Source of the DNA: Cymbidium sinense
Lineage: Eukaryota; Streptophyta; Magnoliopsida; Asparagales; Orchidaceae
DNA length: 64,000 nucleotides
Reading direction: 5' to 3'
NCBI GenBank assembly: GCA_021442155.1
Contig: CM038223.1
Coordinates: 30,912,983-30,976,982 of the forward strand
Shown: piece after piece, positions 44,201-51,426 of the stretch
How the letters are laid out: every line of letters starts with the position of its first letter
Numbering within the stretch: position 1 is the stretch's first letter
Program-made: the position numbers and the translations under genes
The notes under the pieces: generated by a model
The model's database searches: none
Told to the model about the DNA's origin: nothing
The model's input: the letters and a program-made list of their open reading frames with translations, nothing else

Positions 44201-45081
44201 ATTGATGAAAATTCAACTATTCATGGTATTCAGAAAAAAGAAATTTTCAAAGGAAAATATCAATATTCTATTGCTATGTGATGAAAGATACCCTGCAAAC
44301 ATCAATAAGACTACTTATGATCATAAACAACTCTGATTTAAATGTGTAGGATAAACGTAAGAAAAAAAAATAATGTTGCATATCAAACCTCTTTCTCATT
44401 TGCATATACTTTTCATTTTCACAGAAAGATTTGTAAATATTGCAGAGTAGGCAACTCTTTGCATTCTTGAGAACCTGAAGTCTAGCATAAATTCCATCAG
44501 AATGAAACAATTTCAAATCAAAAACTCAAACTAGTAGTCTGTGGAATGCATTTTACAGGGAAAGTCAGAACATGCAAAAAAAGTCAAATTGGGATGATTC
44601 AAGGGATAAAGGAGGAACATTGTTTTCAATTTTCAATGTAAAAGCAGAAATCAATCTATGCCCTAATAAAAAAGAATGAAGAAGAATGGTTGTGTCAACA
44701 AAAATCATTTTAGTAAAACAGTTAAATTTACGTATGGCAAAGGGTATCAATCTATGAAACTAAGCATAATATTATACCTTTGAGAGTAGAGGTAAAGCAT
44801 CTAATGCAGTTTTGAGAATGATAATGTTTGATATCAGTATTTGACTTTTCCTAGCATTGGCAGATTTAAGAGATTCTCCAGAGACTTTTGTTGTCTTGAA
44901 GCAGAAGTGACAAAGTACCTTATCTGACATAAAAAGTGCAAACAAAAAATGTTAAGTCCGTGTAACAAAAATAACAGCACTTCAAGCTGCTAAAAAAAGT
45001 ATGATGACCAGTCTCTTTTGGAAATTTTCGAAGCACTTGGACAAGGCCAAAAAATAGCTCCTCATTGCTCATTAACTCGTC
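14055..45081 (-). CDS. MSH4: MSH4, meiotic MutS homologue, C-terminal 562 codons in 16 exons (5' end outside window)
   Basis: MSH4 pairs with MSH5 (MutS-gamma) and stabilises recombination intermediates for class I crossovers in meiotic nuclei; it lacks the mismatch-binding domain of repair MutS proteins. Exons in coding order: 45081-45009, 44923-44778, 44474-44389, 43681-43542, 43472-43333, 43251-43201, 21792-21729, 21048-20905, 20820-20753, 20644-20586, 20460-20304, 19422-19370, 19290-19192, 18850-18736, 18655-18533, 14225-14055. I placed all junctions by hand on GT-AG sites; phases match throughout and the total is 1689 nt with one stop. Seen: lever and clamp region (exons a-h), Walker A GPNMSGKS, STFMNEM, Walker [20 protein letters not shown], then [15 protein letters not shown]. 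The protein reads as MSH4 rather than MSH2, 3, 5 or 6 (recognition from memory of the family). No frameshift or stop was seen, so it looks functional. About 230 N-terminal codons are missing from the window. Confidence 0.95.
14226..15660 (-). other. MSH4 intron o-p, part without recognised element
   Basis: AT-rich intron sequence between the last exon and the LINE. A minus-strand reading frame at 14887-15156 resembles nothing I know. No other feature seen. Confidence 0.6.
15661..18430 (-). mobile_element. RTE-type LINE copy 1, in MSH4 intron o-p
   Basis: Minus-strand, so sense with MSH4. From the 5' end: a GC-rich leader (18430-18180), AP-endonuclease remnants near 18130-17800 ([21 protein letters not shown] in shifting frames), and reverse transcriptase fragments at 17188-15785, including DLEKGYDKV and a degenerate catalytic box (CDNILLVDK). 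It then breaks off where intact copies continue to a TTG-repeat tail. Endonuclease, RT and a simple-repeat tail are typical of plant RTE LINEs. Many stops and frameshifts; dead. It keeps the longest 5' end in the window. Confidence 0.88.
18533..18655 (-). CDS. MSH4: MSH4 exon o
   Basis: 123 nt, 41 codons, [19 protein letters not shown] then [15 protein letters not shown] and RITEK. This is the conserved AGLP segment after the ATPase core. As I remember the family, Glu is usual where this copy has Gly in LLLAGVAG. Acceptor AATCAG, donor GTAATT; ends in phase 0. Confidence 0.94.
18736..18850 (-). CDS. MSH4: MSH4 exon n
   Basis: 115 nt: [20 protein letters not shown] then [22 protein letters not shown] carries the switch histidine of MutS ATPases. 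Acceptor TTGGCAG, donor GTGAAT. Confidence 0.94.
19192..19290 (-). CDS. MSH4: MSH4 exon m, Walker B
   Basis: 99 nt encoding [17 protein letters not shown] and [15 protein letters not shown]. It contains the Walker B DE and the GRSTSTSDG signature loop of MutS dimers. Acceptor ATTTAG, donor GTAATG. Confidence 0.95.
19370..19422 (-). CDS. MSH4: MSH4 exon l
   Basis: 53 nt, [17 protein letters not shown] plus AG of Arg. It completes the ST-FMNEM motif that contacts nucleotide in MutS ATPases. Acceptor CGTAG, donor GTTCAG (weak donor, but phase-consistent with exon m). Confidence 0.92.
19423..20303 (-). other. MSH4 intron k-l (881 nt)
   Basis: Apart from the 61-nt duplication next to the donor, I see only AT-rich sequence with short homopurine runs and no recognisable element. 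Confidence 0.7.
20201..20322 (-). repeat. Tandem duplication of the exon k donor region
   Basis: Copies at about 20201-20261 and 20263-20322 run side by side (for example GTAAGAAGAAAA and CTTAC...CTGCTT...TGTTATA occur in both). They duplicate the last ~18 nt of exon k plus the donor and early intron. The downstream copy keeps a GTAAGC donor at 20242-20237. Confidence 0.85.
20304..20460 (-). CDS. MSH4: MSH4 exon k, second half of Walker A
   Basis: 157 nt: [20 protein letters not shown], then [20 protein letters not shown] and ending NIST, which begins the STFM loop. The donor GTAAGC at 20303-20298 is repeated 61 nt downstream in a tandem duplication. An apparent start reading MSRSGKS is intron read-through, not a real start. 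Confidence 0.95.
20586..20644 (-). CDS. MSH4: MSH4 exon j, first half of Walker A
   Basis: 59 nt: [19 protein letters not shown] plus the AT of Met. Walker A (GPNMSGKS) is split: the final G of ATG and SGKS come from exon k across a 125-nt phase-2 intron. Acceptor CATGCAG, donor GTAACT. Confidence 0.93.
20753..20820 (-). CDS. MSH4: MSH4 exon i
   Basis: 68 nt encoding [18 protein letters not shown] and NDFI, the N-terminal strand of the MutS ATPase (the R/K-HP-LE motif). The acceptor is GGCAG followed by TA, which completes a Val codon; donor GTATGC. Confidence 0.92.
20905..21048 (-). CDS. MSH4: MSH4 exon h
   Basis: 144 nt encoding [18 protein letters not shown] and [17 protein letters not shown] to SRPEFT. 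This is the long helix returning from the clamp to the ATPase domain. Acceptor TTTTGCAG, donor GTAGGC. The 680-nt intron on its 5' side holds no recognised element. Confidence 0.93.
21729..21792 (-). CDS. MSH4: MSH4 exon g
   Basis: 64 nt, 21 codons plus one base: [18 protein letters not shown] and CLE. Acceptor CTCTACAG, donor GTTTTG. First exon after the giant intron; it starts in phase 0. Confidence 0.92.
21793..22205. other. Intron sequence upstream of LINE copy 2
   Basis: About 410 nt of AT-rich sequence next to the exon g acceptor. No element or motif recognised. Confidence 0.6.
22206..24548 (+). mobile_element. RTE-type LINE copy 2, in the giant MSH4 intron, antisense to the gene
   Basis: Starts inside the GC-rich leader shared with copy 1 (CCCCTGGAAG at 22214). 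It has endonuclease fragments at 22404-22830 ([26 protein letters not shown]), then RT fragments with [20 protein letters not shown] at about 24050-24110 and a DDILLVDK box near 24310. It stops abruptly at 24548, so it is truncated at both ends and riddled with indels. It is the reverse complement of copy 1 over about 2.3 kb. Confidence 0.87.
24755..26900 (+). repeat. Dispersed repeat family C, copy 2, carrying the long-TIR MITE
   Basis: Same block order as copy 1: TAGGATAGGTGG (24993), TGTGGCCTGAATTTC (25350), TTTCATCATGCATATAA (26021). Interrupted at 25532-25895 by the MITE. Lies in the giant MSH4 intron. Confidence 0.7.
25532..25895. mobile_element. Long-TIR MITE (MULE-like), 364 bp
   Basis: Inverted arms of about 110-120 bp. 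The left starts GGGTTTAAGATCAAATTGG and the right, reversed, GAGCTTAAGACCAAATTAG; both continue TCCCTCAACTATTTAT. CATATTATTTT flanks it at 25521-25531 and 25896-25906 (11-bp target duplication). The long arms and 9-11-bp duplication fit Mutator-derived MITEs. Non-coding. Confidence 0.88.
26900..27469. other. AT-rich intron sequence
   Basis: Nothing recognised. Confidence 0.5.
27470..27985. mobile_element. hAT-like MITE, 516 bp
   Basis: Imperfect terminal inverted repeats GGGTAAGCATTTTTCAG and, reversed from the right, GGGTATGCAATTGGTCG. Flanked by ATATATAA / ATATATAT, an 8-bp duplication with one mismatch. Non-coding. Confidence 0.65.
27986..29227. other. Intron sequence with GC-richer block 28480-29200
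   Basis: Unidentified, GC-richer than its surroundings; possibly an old LTR. It contains the C11/G11 hairpin at 28626-28661. The minus-strand frame at 28489-28677 has no recognisable content. Confidence 0.45.
28626..28661. repeat. C-rich/G-rich perfect hairpin
   Basis: CCCCTCCCCCC (28626-28636) and GGGGGGAGGGG (28651-28661) are exact reverse complements around a 14-nt AT-rich loop. Confidence 0.9.
29228..29838 (-). mobile_element. RTE-type LINE copy 3, endonuclease fragment
   Basis: Minus-strand remnant of the 5' third of the same [22 protein letters not shown], then ...SVYAP in the 102-codon frame at 29821-29513. Both ends are truncated and no RT remains. Confidence 0.8.
29860..30310. other. 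Unclassified repeat with SINE-like and MITE-end-like segments
   Basis: GGTTTGAATCT at 30092 resembles a tRNA-type B box preceded by an A-box-like AGTGGTTATATAG (30035), hinting at a SINE. The right edge GAGCTCGTTTACACCCC-like (30288-30305) resembles a common plant transposon terminus. No partner end was found. Confidence 0.35.
30383..30718 (+). pseudogene. Ty1-copia relic, part 1 (gag end to protease start)
   Basis: A frame at 30383-30568 resembles a decayed copia zinc-knuckle region. Further on, [10 protein letters not shown] is the usual spacer before the protease. The relic breaks within the protease active-site motif at the gypsy insertion and resumes at 38659. Confidence 0.78.
30719..32473 (+). 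repeat. 5' LTR of the gypsy element
   Basis: 1755 bp from TGTAATAACC to ...GACA. Contains an A-rich run, a (TAA)n run, a purine-rich (GAGGAA)n-like leader at 30860-31090 and a long AT-rich stretch. Collinear with 36853-38658. The short frames in the purine-rich part are not genes. Confidence 0.9.
32478..32490 (+). promoter_or_regulatory. Primer-binding site of the gypsy element
   Basis: TGGTATCAGAGCA, complementary to the 3' end of initiator Met tRNA, the usual primer of plant LTR elements; four bases after the 5' LTR. Confidence 0.9.
32580..33660 (+). pseudogene. gypsy gag remnant with zinc knuckle
   Basis: Frames shift repeatedly. Recognisable pieces are [17 protein letters not shown] and RQIHRL (33005-33110), typical of plant gypsy gag, then a C..CG...KGEC / GHMAKSCPN zinc-knuckle region near 33380-33470. 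Confidence 0.8.
33735..33870 (+). pseudogene. gypsy aspartic protease remnant
   Basis: [19 protein letters not shown] carries the DTGA active-site motif of retrotransposon proteases; the frame is lost soon after 33867. Confidence 0.85.
34290..35000 (+). pseudogene. gypsy reverse transcriptase remnant
   Basis: Pieces of the RT domain in different frames: VKKKDGS (34350-34380), CIDYRTLN-like and [11 protein letters not shown] (34390-34460), and IDDILIYS with the catalytic Asp pair near 34650-34680. Several single-base indels separate them. Confidence 0.87.
35030..35375 (+). pseudogene. gypsy RNase H remnant
   Basis: Ends with the classic [20 protein letters not shown] then SRK segment (35300-35370), which joins RNase H to integrase in gypsy elements. 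The N-terminal part is frameshifted. Confidence 0.85.
35640..36340 (+). pseudogene. gypsy integrase remnant
   Basis: Holds a broken HHCC zinc region ([10 protein letters not shown], 35660-35690), the core start [16 protein letters not shown] (35845-35890) and the [20 protein letters not shown] segment (36170-36235). Frames change between them. Confidence 0.85.
36660..36792 (+). pseudogene. Chromodomain-like C-terminus of the gypsy polyprotein
   Basis: Reads [20 protein letters not shown] then [10 protein letters not shown] and a stop. The EATWE and YP-LF motifs close chromovirus polyproteins in plants. The upstream part of the domain is indel-damaged. Confidence 0.75.
36842..36852 (+). promoter_or_regulatory. 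Polypurine tract of the gypsy element
   Basis: ATAAGAGGAGA directly before the 3' LTR, the expected site of plus-strand priming. Confidence 0.7.
36853..38658 (+). repeat. 3' LTR of the gypsy element
   Basis: About 1806 bp, starting GATAATAACC and ending GTCGTGACA. It matches the 5' LTR along its whole length, but many short insertions and deletions separate the two. Preceded by the purine tract AAGAGGAGA. Confidence 0.9.
38659..41200 (+). pseudogene. Ty1-copia relic, part 2 (protease to RNase H)
   Basis: Begins with DHMTNL and continues [20 protein letters not shown] / KLTKD (38663-38926), the copia protease-to-integrase segment. A degenerate YVDD box with KNDD lies near 40240-40270. [10 protein letters not shown] and KMIDLYH, the standard copia C-terminus, lie at 41090-41180, followed by a purine tract AAGAGGGAG (41188-41196). 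Most of the middle is beyond recognition. Confidence 0.82.
41200..41460. repeat. Probable start of the copia 3' LTR
   Basis: Sequence directly after the copia purine tract, AT-rich, with a TGTTA at 41216. I could not identify a matching 5' LTR, so the call rests on position alone. Confidence 0.4.
41462..42657 (+). repeat. gypsy LTR relic, interrupted by LINE copy 4
   Basis: ATTCACCCCCTTATGG at 41464 matches the LTR of the gypsy element (37964). The end ATTCCAAGTCCCACG...GTCGTGACA at 42629-42657 matches that LTR's 3' end. No internal region follows, so it is a solo or partial LTR of a related family. LINE copy 4 lies at 42128-42563. Confidence 0.72.
42128..42563 (-). mobile_element. RTE-type LINE copy 4, 5'-truncated with perfect 15-bp target duplication
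   Basis: Holds only the 3' end of the [25 protein letters not shown] to [20 protein letters not shown] and a C-terminal [15 protein letters not shown] stretch, uninterrupted for about 140 codons. The minus-strand tail is (TTG)n at 42143-42128. ATTATTAGAATTATA at 42113-42127 and 42564-42578 is an exact target-site duplication, so this is the youngest-looking LINE here. It sits inside an LTR relic. Confidence 0.92.
42658..43200. other. Intron sequence near the exon f donor
   Basis: AT-rich, no element recognised; probably original MSH4 intron sequence. Confidence 0.55.
43201..43251 (-). CDS. MSH4: MSH4 exon f, last exon before the giant intron
   Basis: 51 nt, exactly 17 codons, [17 protein letters not shown], with donor GTAAGT at 43200-43195. 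It ends in phase 0 and joins LNVRNKS at 21792, giving the ELAS-LNVRNKS continuity expected for MSH4. Confidence 0.92.
43333..43472 (-). CDS. MSH4: MSH4 exon e
   Basis: 140 nt, encoding [15 protein letters not shown] and [19 protein letters not shown], the clamp-side segment of the MutS lever/clamp region. Acceptor GGTATAG, donor GTAAAT. A 69-nt intron separates it from exon d. Confidence 0.93.
43542..43681 (-). CDS. MSH4: MSH4 exon d
   Basis: 140 nt, phase 1 at the end. Encodes [20 protein letters not shown] then [19 protein letters not shown]. Acceptor CCCAGCAG, donor GTAATT. The 707-nt intron on its 5' side shows no recognisable insertion. Confidence 0.93.
44389..44474 (-). CDS. MSH4: MSH4 exon c
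   Basis: 86 nt encoding [16 protein letters not shown] to MRK plus two bases of Arg. Acceptor CTTCAG, donor GTTTGA. Lever-domain helix region. Preceded by a 303-nt intron. Confidence 0.93.
44778..44923 (-). CDS. MSH4: MSH4 exon b
   Basis: 146 nt, opening with the two bases that complete an Asp codon, then KVLCHFCFK, a hallmark of plant MSH4, and ending [13 protein letters not shown]. Acceptor TGTCAG, donor GTATAA. The intron to exon a is only 85 nt. Confidence 0.93.
45009..45081 (-). CDS. MSH4: MSH4 exon a
   Basis: 73 nt, 24 codons plus one base. It begins after a TTTTTCAG acceptor and encodes [15 protein letters not shown]..., the start of the lever region where MSH4 proteins carry a closely similar ELM-NE-LFFGL stretch. 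It ends KFPKET before a GTCATC donor. This is the most 5' exon I can identify; nothing resembling the preceding exon was found up to 64000. Confidence 0.9.
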
Positions 45082-45530
45082 CTGAAAAACAATTAACACT
45101 GAGAGGAAGTAATCCTGAGAATGCTTATAATAATAAATTGATTCATTTCTTGCCCACCAATCAATTCAACTTCACTTAAAATTCCCAAAAAAGATATACA
45201 TATAAAAAGCATGAGAAAATGTACAGCAAAATGTGCAAACTTAACTTCACTGAGATTTTGTGATAATATTAATTATGAATGTTAATCTGGGTTCAACAAT
45301 ATTTTTAATAAATTAGACTATCATTTTTTCACACCAACATGCTTCTAATAACTTTGATTCATTCACATAGAAGTCATCATCATAATTATTAGTCTAATCC
45401 CAACTTTTTTGGGTTGCTATATAAACCTAGTGTTAAACCATCACCGTAATGTTCAATAGTCAATCAGGTCCTCACCAAACAATAAAAGCATATGAGAGCC
45501 ATATCGCATGGAATATATGTTTTTTTTTTT
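45082..45530. other. Intron upstream of MSH4 exon a, no exon found
   Basis: AT-rich. I searched the minus strand here for the MSH4 segment preceding DELMSNEE and saw none. Confidence 0.6.
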
Positions 45531-46091
45531 TGAAAAAACACAAATGGGAAAAATCAGTCGGACTCGTGTTGAAGACTTAAACCAGGTTCAAAAGGTCAGA
45601 CACAATAAGTCCAAATATGGCAAATAACTGGCCCTCATTTCATTAATCTTATGACGAGTACAAGTATTCATAGCTCAAGTCTAAAGCTCAAGCAGGTTCT
45701 AAAAGTTGAACTCAACAAGCCCAAATTTAACCTAGTCGTTGATGCTCACTTCACTCAACAAGCTGCAAATAAAAGGCCACGGGAAAAAGATCCCTGCATT
45801 TGTCTGATGACGATAGTTGTCCATCCCCTAAAGTTAATCGAACTTGACAAATTCAAGCAACACAGATCTGAGAAATCTTCTCAATTGATTAATGAATTAA
45901 GACAGAATCTAAGGAAGTGAACTTTGATTCAAAATAGTCTCGAACCAAGCTTTATATTCTCCAATAAGTCAACATTCTGACTCTATTCAAAAGTCTAAGT
46001 AAGCATGAAGCATGAACCAAGACAACTTCTTCAACAAGTCTGACAAAGCAACTGGTAAAGGACCGAAGAAGCTATCTCAAAGTTTATGTAA

Positions 46092-46359
46092 GGGTGAATT
46101 TTGGATAGCTTTCTAGTTGTTTTGCTTTTCAGAAAATAATCATAGTTTCGTTTGGCTGCTTTTCAAAAAATTTTATGGAGTAAAGCTGCTTTTGAGAATC
46201 AAAGATGTTAAAGTGTGGTGACTGTTAGAAAGCTTTTGTTTGAATTTTTCAAAAAAAAAAAATTTGCAACACCCACAACAGTTTTTCAAAAAACTATTTT
46301 CCCTACAACAACTTTACAGCCAGTTTTACAAAAAAACTACAACTGCCCCAATCATACCC
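46092..46359. mobile_element. Small Harbinger-like MITE, 268 bp
   Basis: Ends GGGTGAATTTTGG and, reversed, GGGTATGATTGG, again with TAA on both sides (46089-46091, 46360-46362). The inverted repeats are short and imperfect. Confidence 0.65.
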
Positions 46360-46419
46360 TAAAGCTCGGGGCTAAACTAATGGATATCTTGTAATCACCG
46401 AATCCATAAAAAACACTAA

Positions 46420-46967
46420 GGGGTTGTTTGGTTATATGTATTTTGGGTGTAAAGTAATATCAAATGTAGGGATTTTAACTTGGAGTGTTTGGTATTGTCC
46501 AAAGTAATATTACAATGTATATGTAGTGTATTTGAAATACATTAGAAAAGATATTTGTGGGTATTTAGAATTTATCTAAATTGGGTGAATTTCAAATACA
46601 CTGATTAGTGTAAAGTGAGAATGACTGTCTTACCCATCATTCGCCGCCACCAGCCCCCCGCTACTCGCTCACCGCTTGTCGCCTCCACCACCGCAGACCG
46701 CCAGCCACCACCCGCTACCCATAGCCACCGTAGACCACCACCAGCAGGCTGCTGATGATAACCCCTACTGTCACCGCCACCGTCACCACCACCCTTTACC
46801 CTAACAAATATTTTACATTACATTCATTCTACTAAACAAGAAAAAATAAACCCATGTATTTGTAAAGTTTTCAACCAAACAACTTTAACATAATTCAAAT
46901 ACTTTACATTCACTTTACACTGCATTTCTTTTACACTACACTATTTTTCAGGCAACCAAACATCCCC
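46420..46967. mobile_element. PIF/Harbinger-like MITE, 548 bp
   Basis: Terminal repeats GGGGTTGTTTGGTTAT and, reversed, GGGGATGTTTGGTTGC, with TAA on both sides (46417-46419 and 46968-46970). A GC-rich CCACC-repeat core (46640-46800) contrasts with the AT-rich arms. Non-coding. Confidence 0.87.
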
Positions 46968-47759
46968 TAAATGTTGGACTAATGACTTCTTACCATAAAT
47001 CTAATATAGGCCTTAAGAACAAGGTCGCTAGCATACATCCTTCATCATATCCGTCAAAGCAACAAGTAGAGGACCAAAGGCATGTATATTTTCCTAACAA
47101 GTCGATTTGGATGAATCAGGTCAATCAATTATCAAGCCCATCAAGCACAAAGCTAAAACAGATAGAACTCAAAATCTCAAAATAAACAAGATCTGTTCCT
47201 TCATTAAACCTACCAAACCTAAAGCTAAGACTGAAAGAAGATCAAATCTGTAAACCACCAAAATGAAGCCTTCACTAAGTCCATTGAAGCATAAAGTAGA
47301 GGGAATAAGACACTTTCCATTTCCTAACAAGTTGACGAAGAAAAATCAGGCAAATTCCTTCATCATTCCCATCAAATCACTAAGTATAGGGCAAAAGGTA
47401 TCCACATTCTTACCTAACAAGTCAACAAAAATAAATTAGGTCAATCCCTTCACCAAATCTGCTCAAGCACTAAGCTAGGACAGAAAGGACTTCAAAATTT
47501 GGTGTCCTTAGAAGAGAAACATCATCGTCAAGTCCATCAAGTATAATAAATTAGTTGATGGTAAATTACATAAAGTTTGACAAGCCGCTGAAGCCAAACA
47601 AACAAAGTTTAATTCCTATGATCAATAGAACGGCTACGTTAGCTTCAACACATGAGCAATTGCCATGCTTCAAATAAAACCCATCGAGCCTAAATCAGAT
47701 AAACTGAAGCATCAATCATTGATGTGCACTGTTGAATGATTGCGAGTAAAAGGTGCAAC

Positions 47760-48775
47760 TCATCCTCTGCATCGACACCTCAAAAATATTCATTAGGATA
47801 TCTAAGAGACACCCCTAGTGTGACATCTAAACAAATGTGAAGAGACTCACATGTGCTGAGAGGCTATGGCATCCAAGAGGAAGGTGAATTGAGTATTTTT
47901 TTTTTACAATTAACAAGTTAAAGATTAATTTAAAACTTTGTAGAAAACTTAGTCCCAAAGATAAATTTTAATCTAATAAAGGAGCAAGACAATAAAGCAA
48001 ATCAAGTGCAGAAAAATAAAGACAGAAGGCACAAAGAATTTTACGTGATTTGGTCAAACCCAAAAACCAACATACTTCCTTGCCTACTCACTAATTCACT
48101 AATCAAAATAAAATTACAATGAATCTCTCATACTTTTCTATACCGAGCAAATACAACCCCAACAATGTACTTTCTTATACCGAATAAATATAACCCAACA
48201 AGTTTAAGAAACAAGAAAGGAAAAAATACAAGAAAATATATATCTTTTAATGTTAAAACAAATTTTGAAGTAAAGTCTATCAAGTAATAATAAGATAAAT
48301 AAGAAAGAGAGCTCAAAATTTTATTTGTTCTTTTTATAATAAAGCATGTAATGCTATGAAATTGATGTAATAAGCATGAAGCAAATTCTTCTTAGAATGT
48401 TATTTTCACCAAGTGAAATGATGATTTGAAAACATAGAGTCAAAAATAATTTACTACAAGATGCTTTAATTAATATGACTTTAAGATCACTTGCACAAAG
48501 TAGTGAGTAACTGAACTATGAAATAAAAACTTTGAATCAATTAAGCAAATATGAAAGCCTCTCAACTTGAAACAATTTAAAGCACAATCGAAAGAATCAA
48601 GCTTTAAAATACTTTGATTAAGTGAAATAAGATAATTTTAAAAATGAGTGCTTATGAAAAATAATTGTTTCAAAAATCTTAAGAGAATAATTTCACTAAA
48701 CAAAATAAAATAAACCTTTCAAACTTTTTGAATTTAAAAAGAAAGGAACAAAAAAATAAAATTTTAACAAGAGAG
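47760..48775. other. AT-rich repeat flanking LINE copy 5
   Basis: Continues beyond the LINE at 51479. TTTTACGTGATTTGGTCAA at 48039 resembles sequences of long LTR elements, but I cannot classify it. Confidence 0.45.
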
Positions 48776-48828
48776 TCACAAAATTTTTCAATCCAAAAAC
48801 ATCAAATTCAAAGCATGAGATAATTAAA
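48776..48828. repeat. Left target-site duplication of LINE copy 5 (53 bp)
   Basis: TCACAAAATTTTTCAATCC at the left end, continuing to TAATTAAA at 48828. The right copy is 51426-51478. One mismatch (AAGCATGAG versus AAGCATAAG). Unusually long for a LINE duplication. Confidence 0.9.
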
Positions 48829-51377
48829 TAGATATTATGGTTCATAGAGAGATAAATATTTTATGTGTTCAAGAAACTAAATGGATTAGGAGAATGCCAA
48901 GGAGATTTATAGTTTAGGTTTTAAACTTTGGTATTCAGGTAAAAGTCGAACTAGAAATGGTGTAGGTGTGATTATAGATAAAAGTTTGAAGGATAATGTT
49001 ATAAATATTAATAGATGTGAAGATAGAATTATAGCTTTAAAGATTATTGTTGATACTAAGATTATCAATATTATAAGTGTCTATTCTCCTCAAGTAGGTT
49101 TGGAGGTAAGCACAAAGGAATGAATTAGGATTAATACAAAAGATACCTCTTGAAGAAAAGTATTTGTTGGAGGAGATTTAAATGGATATGTTGGTAGAGT
49201 GGTAGAAGATTTTAAAAGTTATACATTTGGTTTGGATGACTAATGAAGAAGGTAGACTATATTAAATTTTTTTTTTATAATTTTAGAATAGCACACTTTA
49301 TTTACGAAAAGAGATGAACATATTATTACTTATAAAAATGGATCTACTAAAACACAGATTGATTATTTTCTGATAAGAAAAATAGATCGTTTAGATTGTA
49401 AAGATTGTAATGTCATTCCAAGTGAAAATCTAACTACCCAACATCGATTGTTAGTTTTAGATTTTTAGATAAAAGGTTGTAAGAGAAAAAATAAATCAAA
49501 TTATTGTCCTAGAATTGGGATCTTAAAAGAACACAAATAAAAATATTTTAAGAGCAAGTTACAGAGATTAGAATTTTGGATGTTCATAAGCTAACATTAT
49601 GTGAGAAAAAAAAAGAAAGTGAAATTAAGCAAGTTCTAAAGATGTGTTTGGAGAATTAAAGGAAAAGCTTCTAATAAGAATAGTTGGTGGATGAGTCAAA
49701 AAAGATAAAAAATAAGACGTATTGTTATAAAACTTGATTTAGATGTAAAAACTCGGAGAATTGGGAAAGATATAAAGTGGCCTATAAAGATTCTAAGAAA
49801 GTAGTATATGATGCAATTTAGCCTTTAGTGATTTATACAATAGATTAGATACCAAAGAAGGTGAAAGATGTATGTATAAGTTAGCCAACCAAAGAGATAG
49901 GAGAAGTAAAACATAGTGAGGTGTATTAAAAGATGAAACTAATAAAATACTTTTTTTAGAAAATGATATTGAAAATAGGTGGATGAGGTATTTTGATAAA
50001 ATTTTCAATGAAGGATCTGAATACGATTGATTTTAGAACCTTAATAATACCATAAACAAAAATAGAGAATTTCATTTTATCGTCAGATTAGTAAATCAAG
50101 TTAGTGAAGCTTTAAAGAAAATGAAATGTGGAAAAGCAAGAGACGGATAATATTCTAATAGAAGTGTGGAAATGTTTAGGAGATCAAGGAATTTATTGGC
50201 TTATAAATCTTTTTAATGTCATTTTAAAGACTAAAAAGATGTCAGATGAGTGGAGAAAGAGTTTGTTGGTTCCTATATTTAAGAATAAAGGTGATGCACA
50301 AGAGTGTGCAAATTATAGAGGAATTAAGTTAATGTGTCATACATTAAAATTATGGAAGAGAGTAATGAGCATAAGTTACGATGTGATACAAGTTTCTCAC
50401 AATCGTTTGATTTCATGCCGAGTAGATCTACTATGGATGCTATACATTTGTTAAGGGGTTTGATGGAGAAACATGAGAAAGTAAGGAGGATCTACATATG
50501 ATATTTATTGATTTAGAAAGCTAATGATAAAGTTTCAAGAGATATTCTTTGGAGAGTTCTAGAACGAAGGAGTTAATATTGGTTATATTCAAAGTCATTA
50601 AGGATATGTAGAAGGCATCAGTGTGTCCAAACACAAGGAGGATTGACAATATTTTTCTATTTCTTGGACATCAAGGAGCACCTTTAAGCCCTTATCTTTT
50701 ACTTTAGTTATGGATGTTCTTGCATTTACAAGAAGATGTACCTTGGTGTGTGCTTTTGGCGATGACATTCTTCTTGTTGATAAGACTAGAGAGGAGTCTA
50801 ACGAAACTTGAATTATGGAGGTCAACTGAGTCTAAAGGTTTTCGTTTAAGTAGATCTAAAGCGAATATATGGAGTGTAATTTTAGTTGTAGAAGTTCTAG
50901 TGATAGTGTTGTGACATTAAACAAGTCATTAATAAGAGTGAGTGTTTTGATATTTAAGCTCATTGTTCAAAATGATGGTGAAATAGATAGATGTTATTAG
51001 TAGAATTCAAGTTGGATGGTTGAAGTGGAGGAATGCATCGGCCTATTATGTGATAGAAAAGTTCCACTTAAACTTAAGGGAAAATTTTATAAGATGGTGG
51101 TACGCAATGACTTATGGCAGTAATGGCCAAAAAGCTGGAAGTACTGAAGGGGATGAGTGGAAGAGGATAGTGTGGTAGTTTGGAGATATTAAGCGCCGGG
51201 GTCCAGACATTGGAGAGTATATGCATAAGATTTGCCTTATGTTAAGAAAGGAGAGGTAAAAAAGACTTGGTTAAGATGTATAAAAATGATCTTAATATAT
51301 TTGATTTAAATGAGAATTTGACACATAATAGACACAATGGAGACGAAGGATTCATGCTACCCAAGTGGGATTAAGGC

Positions 51378-51425
<48 letters not shown>
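48829..51425 (+). mobile_element. RTE-type LINE copy 5 with (TTG)16 tail
   Basis: 2597-bp plus-strand copy, 5'-truncated within the endonuclease (starts at a motif found at ~22396 in copy 2). Endonuclease remnants lie to about 49500. RT pieces at 50128-50454 include [19 protein letters not shown] and [14 protein letters not shown]; more lie to about 51100. The tail is 16 uninterrupted TTG units at 51378-51425. Flanks 48776-48828 and 51426-51478 match at 52 of 53 positions. The ORF is destroyed by small indels. Confidence 0.92.

Positions 51426-51426
<1 letters not shown>

Larger units (their letters stand above)
45640..47760. repeat. Degenerate tandem repeat array, about 85-135 bp units
   Basis: Recurring words: CCTAACAAGT-GA, AAGC-C-AAGTA-AGG and CCTTCA-CA. 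Clear units lie at 47030-47130, 47270-47350, 47350-47440 and 47440-47500, with weaker ones at 45700-46060. Two MITEs split it. Confidence 0.65.

Noticed and set aside
14055..45081. MSH4 as a decayed pseudogene
   Set aside because: All 16 exons keep phase, splice sites and catalytic motifs with no stop, which is unlikely for a dead gene of this length, though the missing 5' end leaves some doubt.
45640..47760. CRISPR-like array
   Set aside because: Units are degenerate and unspaced, in plant nuclear DNA; no conserved short repeat with unique spacers.
51378..51425. TTG array as an independent microsatellite
   Set aside because: It is the tail of LINE copy 5, directly abutting the target duplication.
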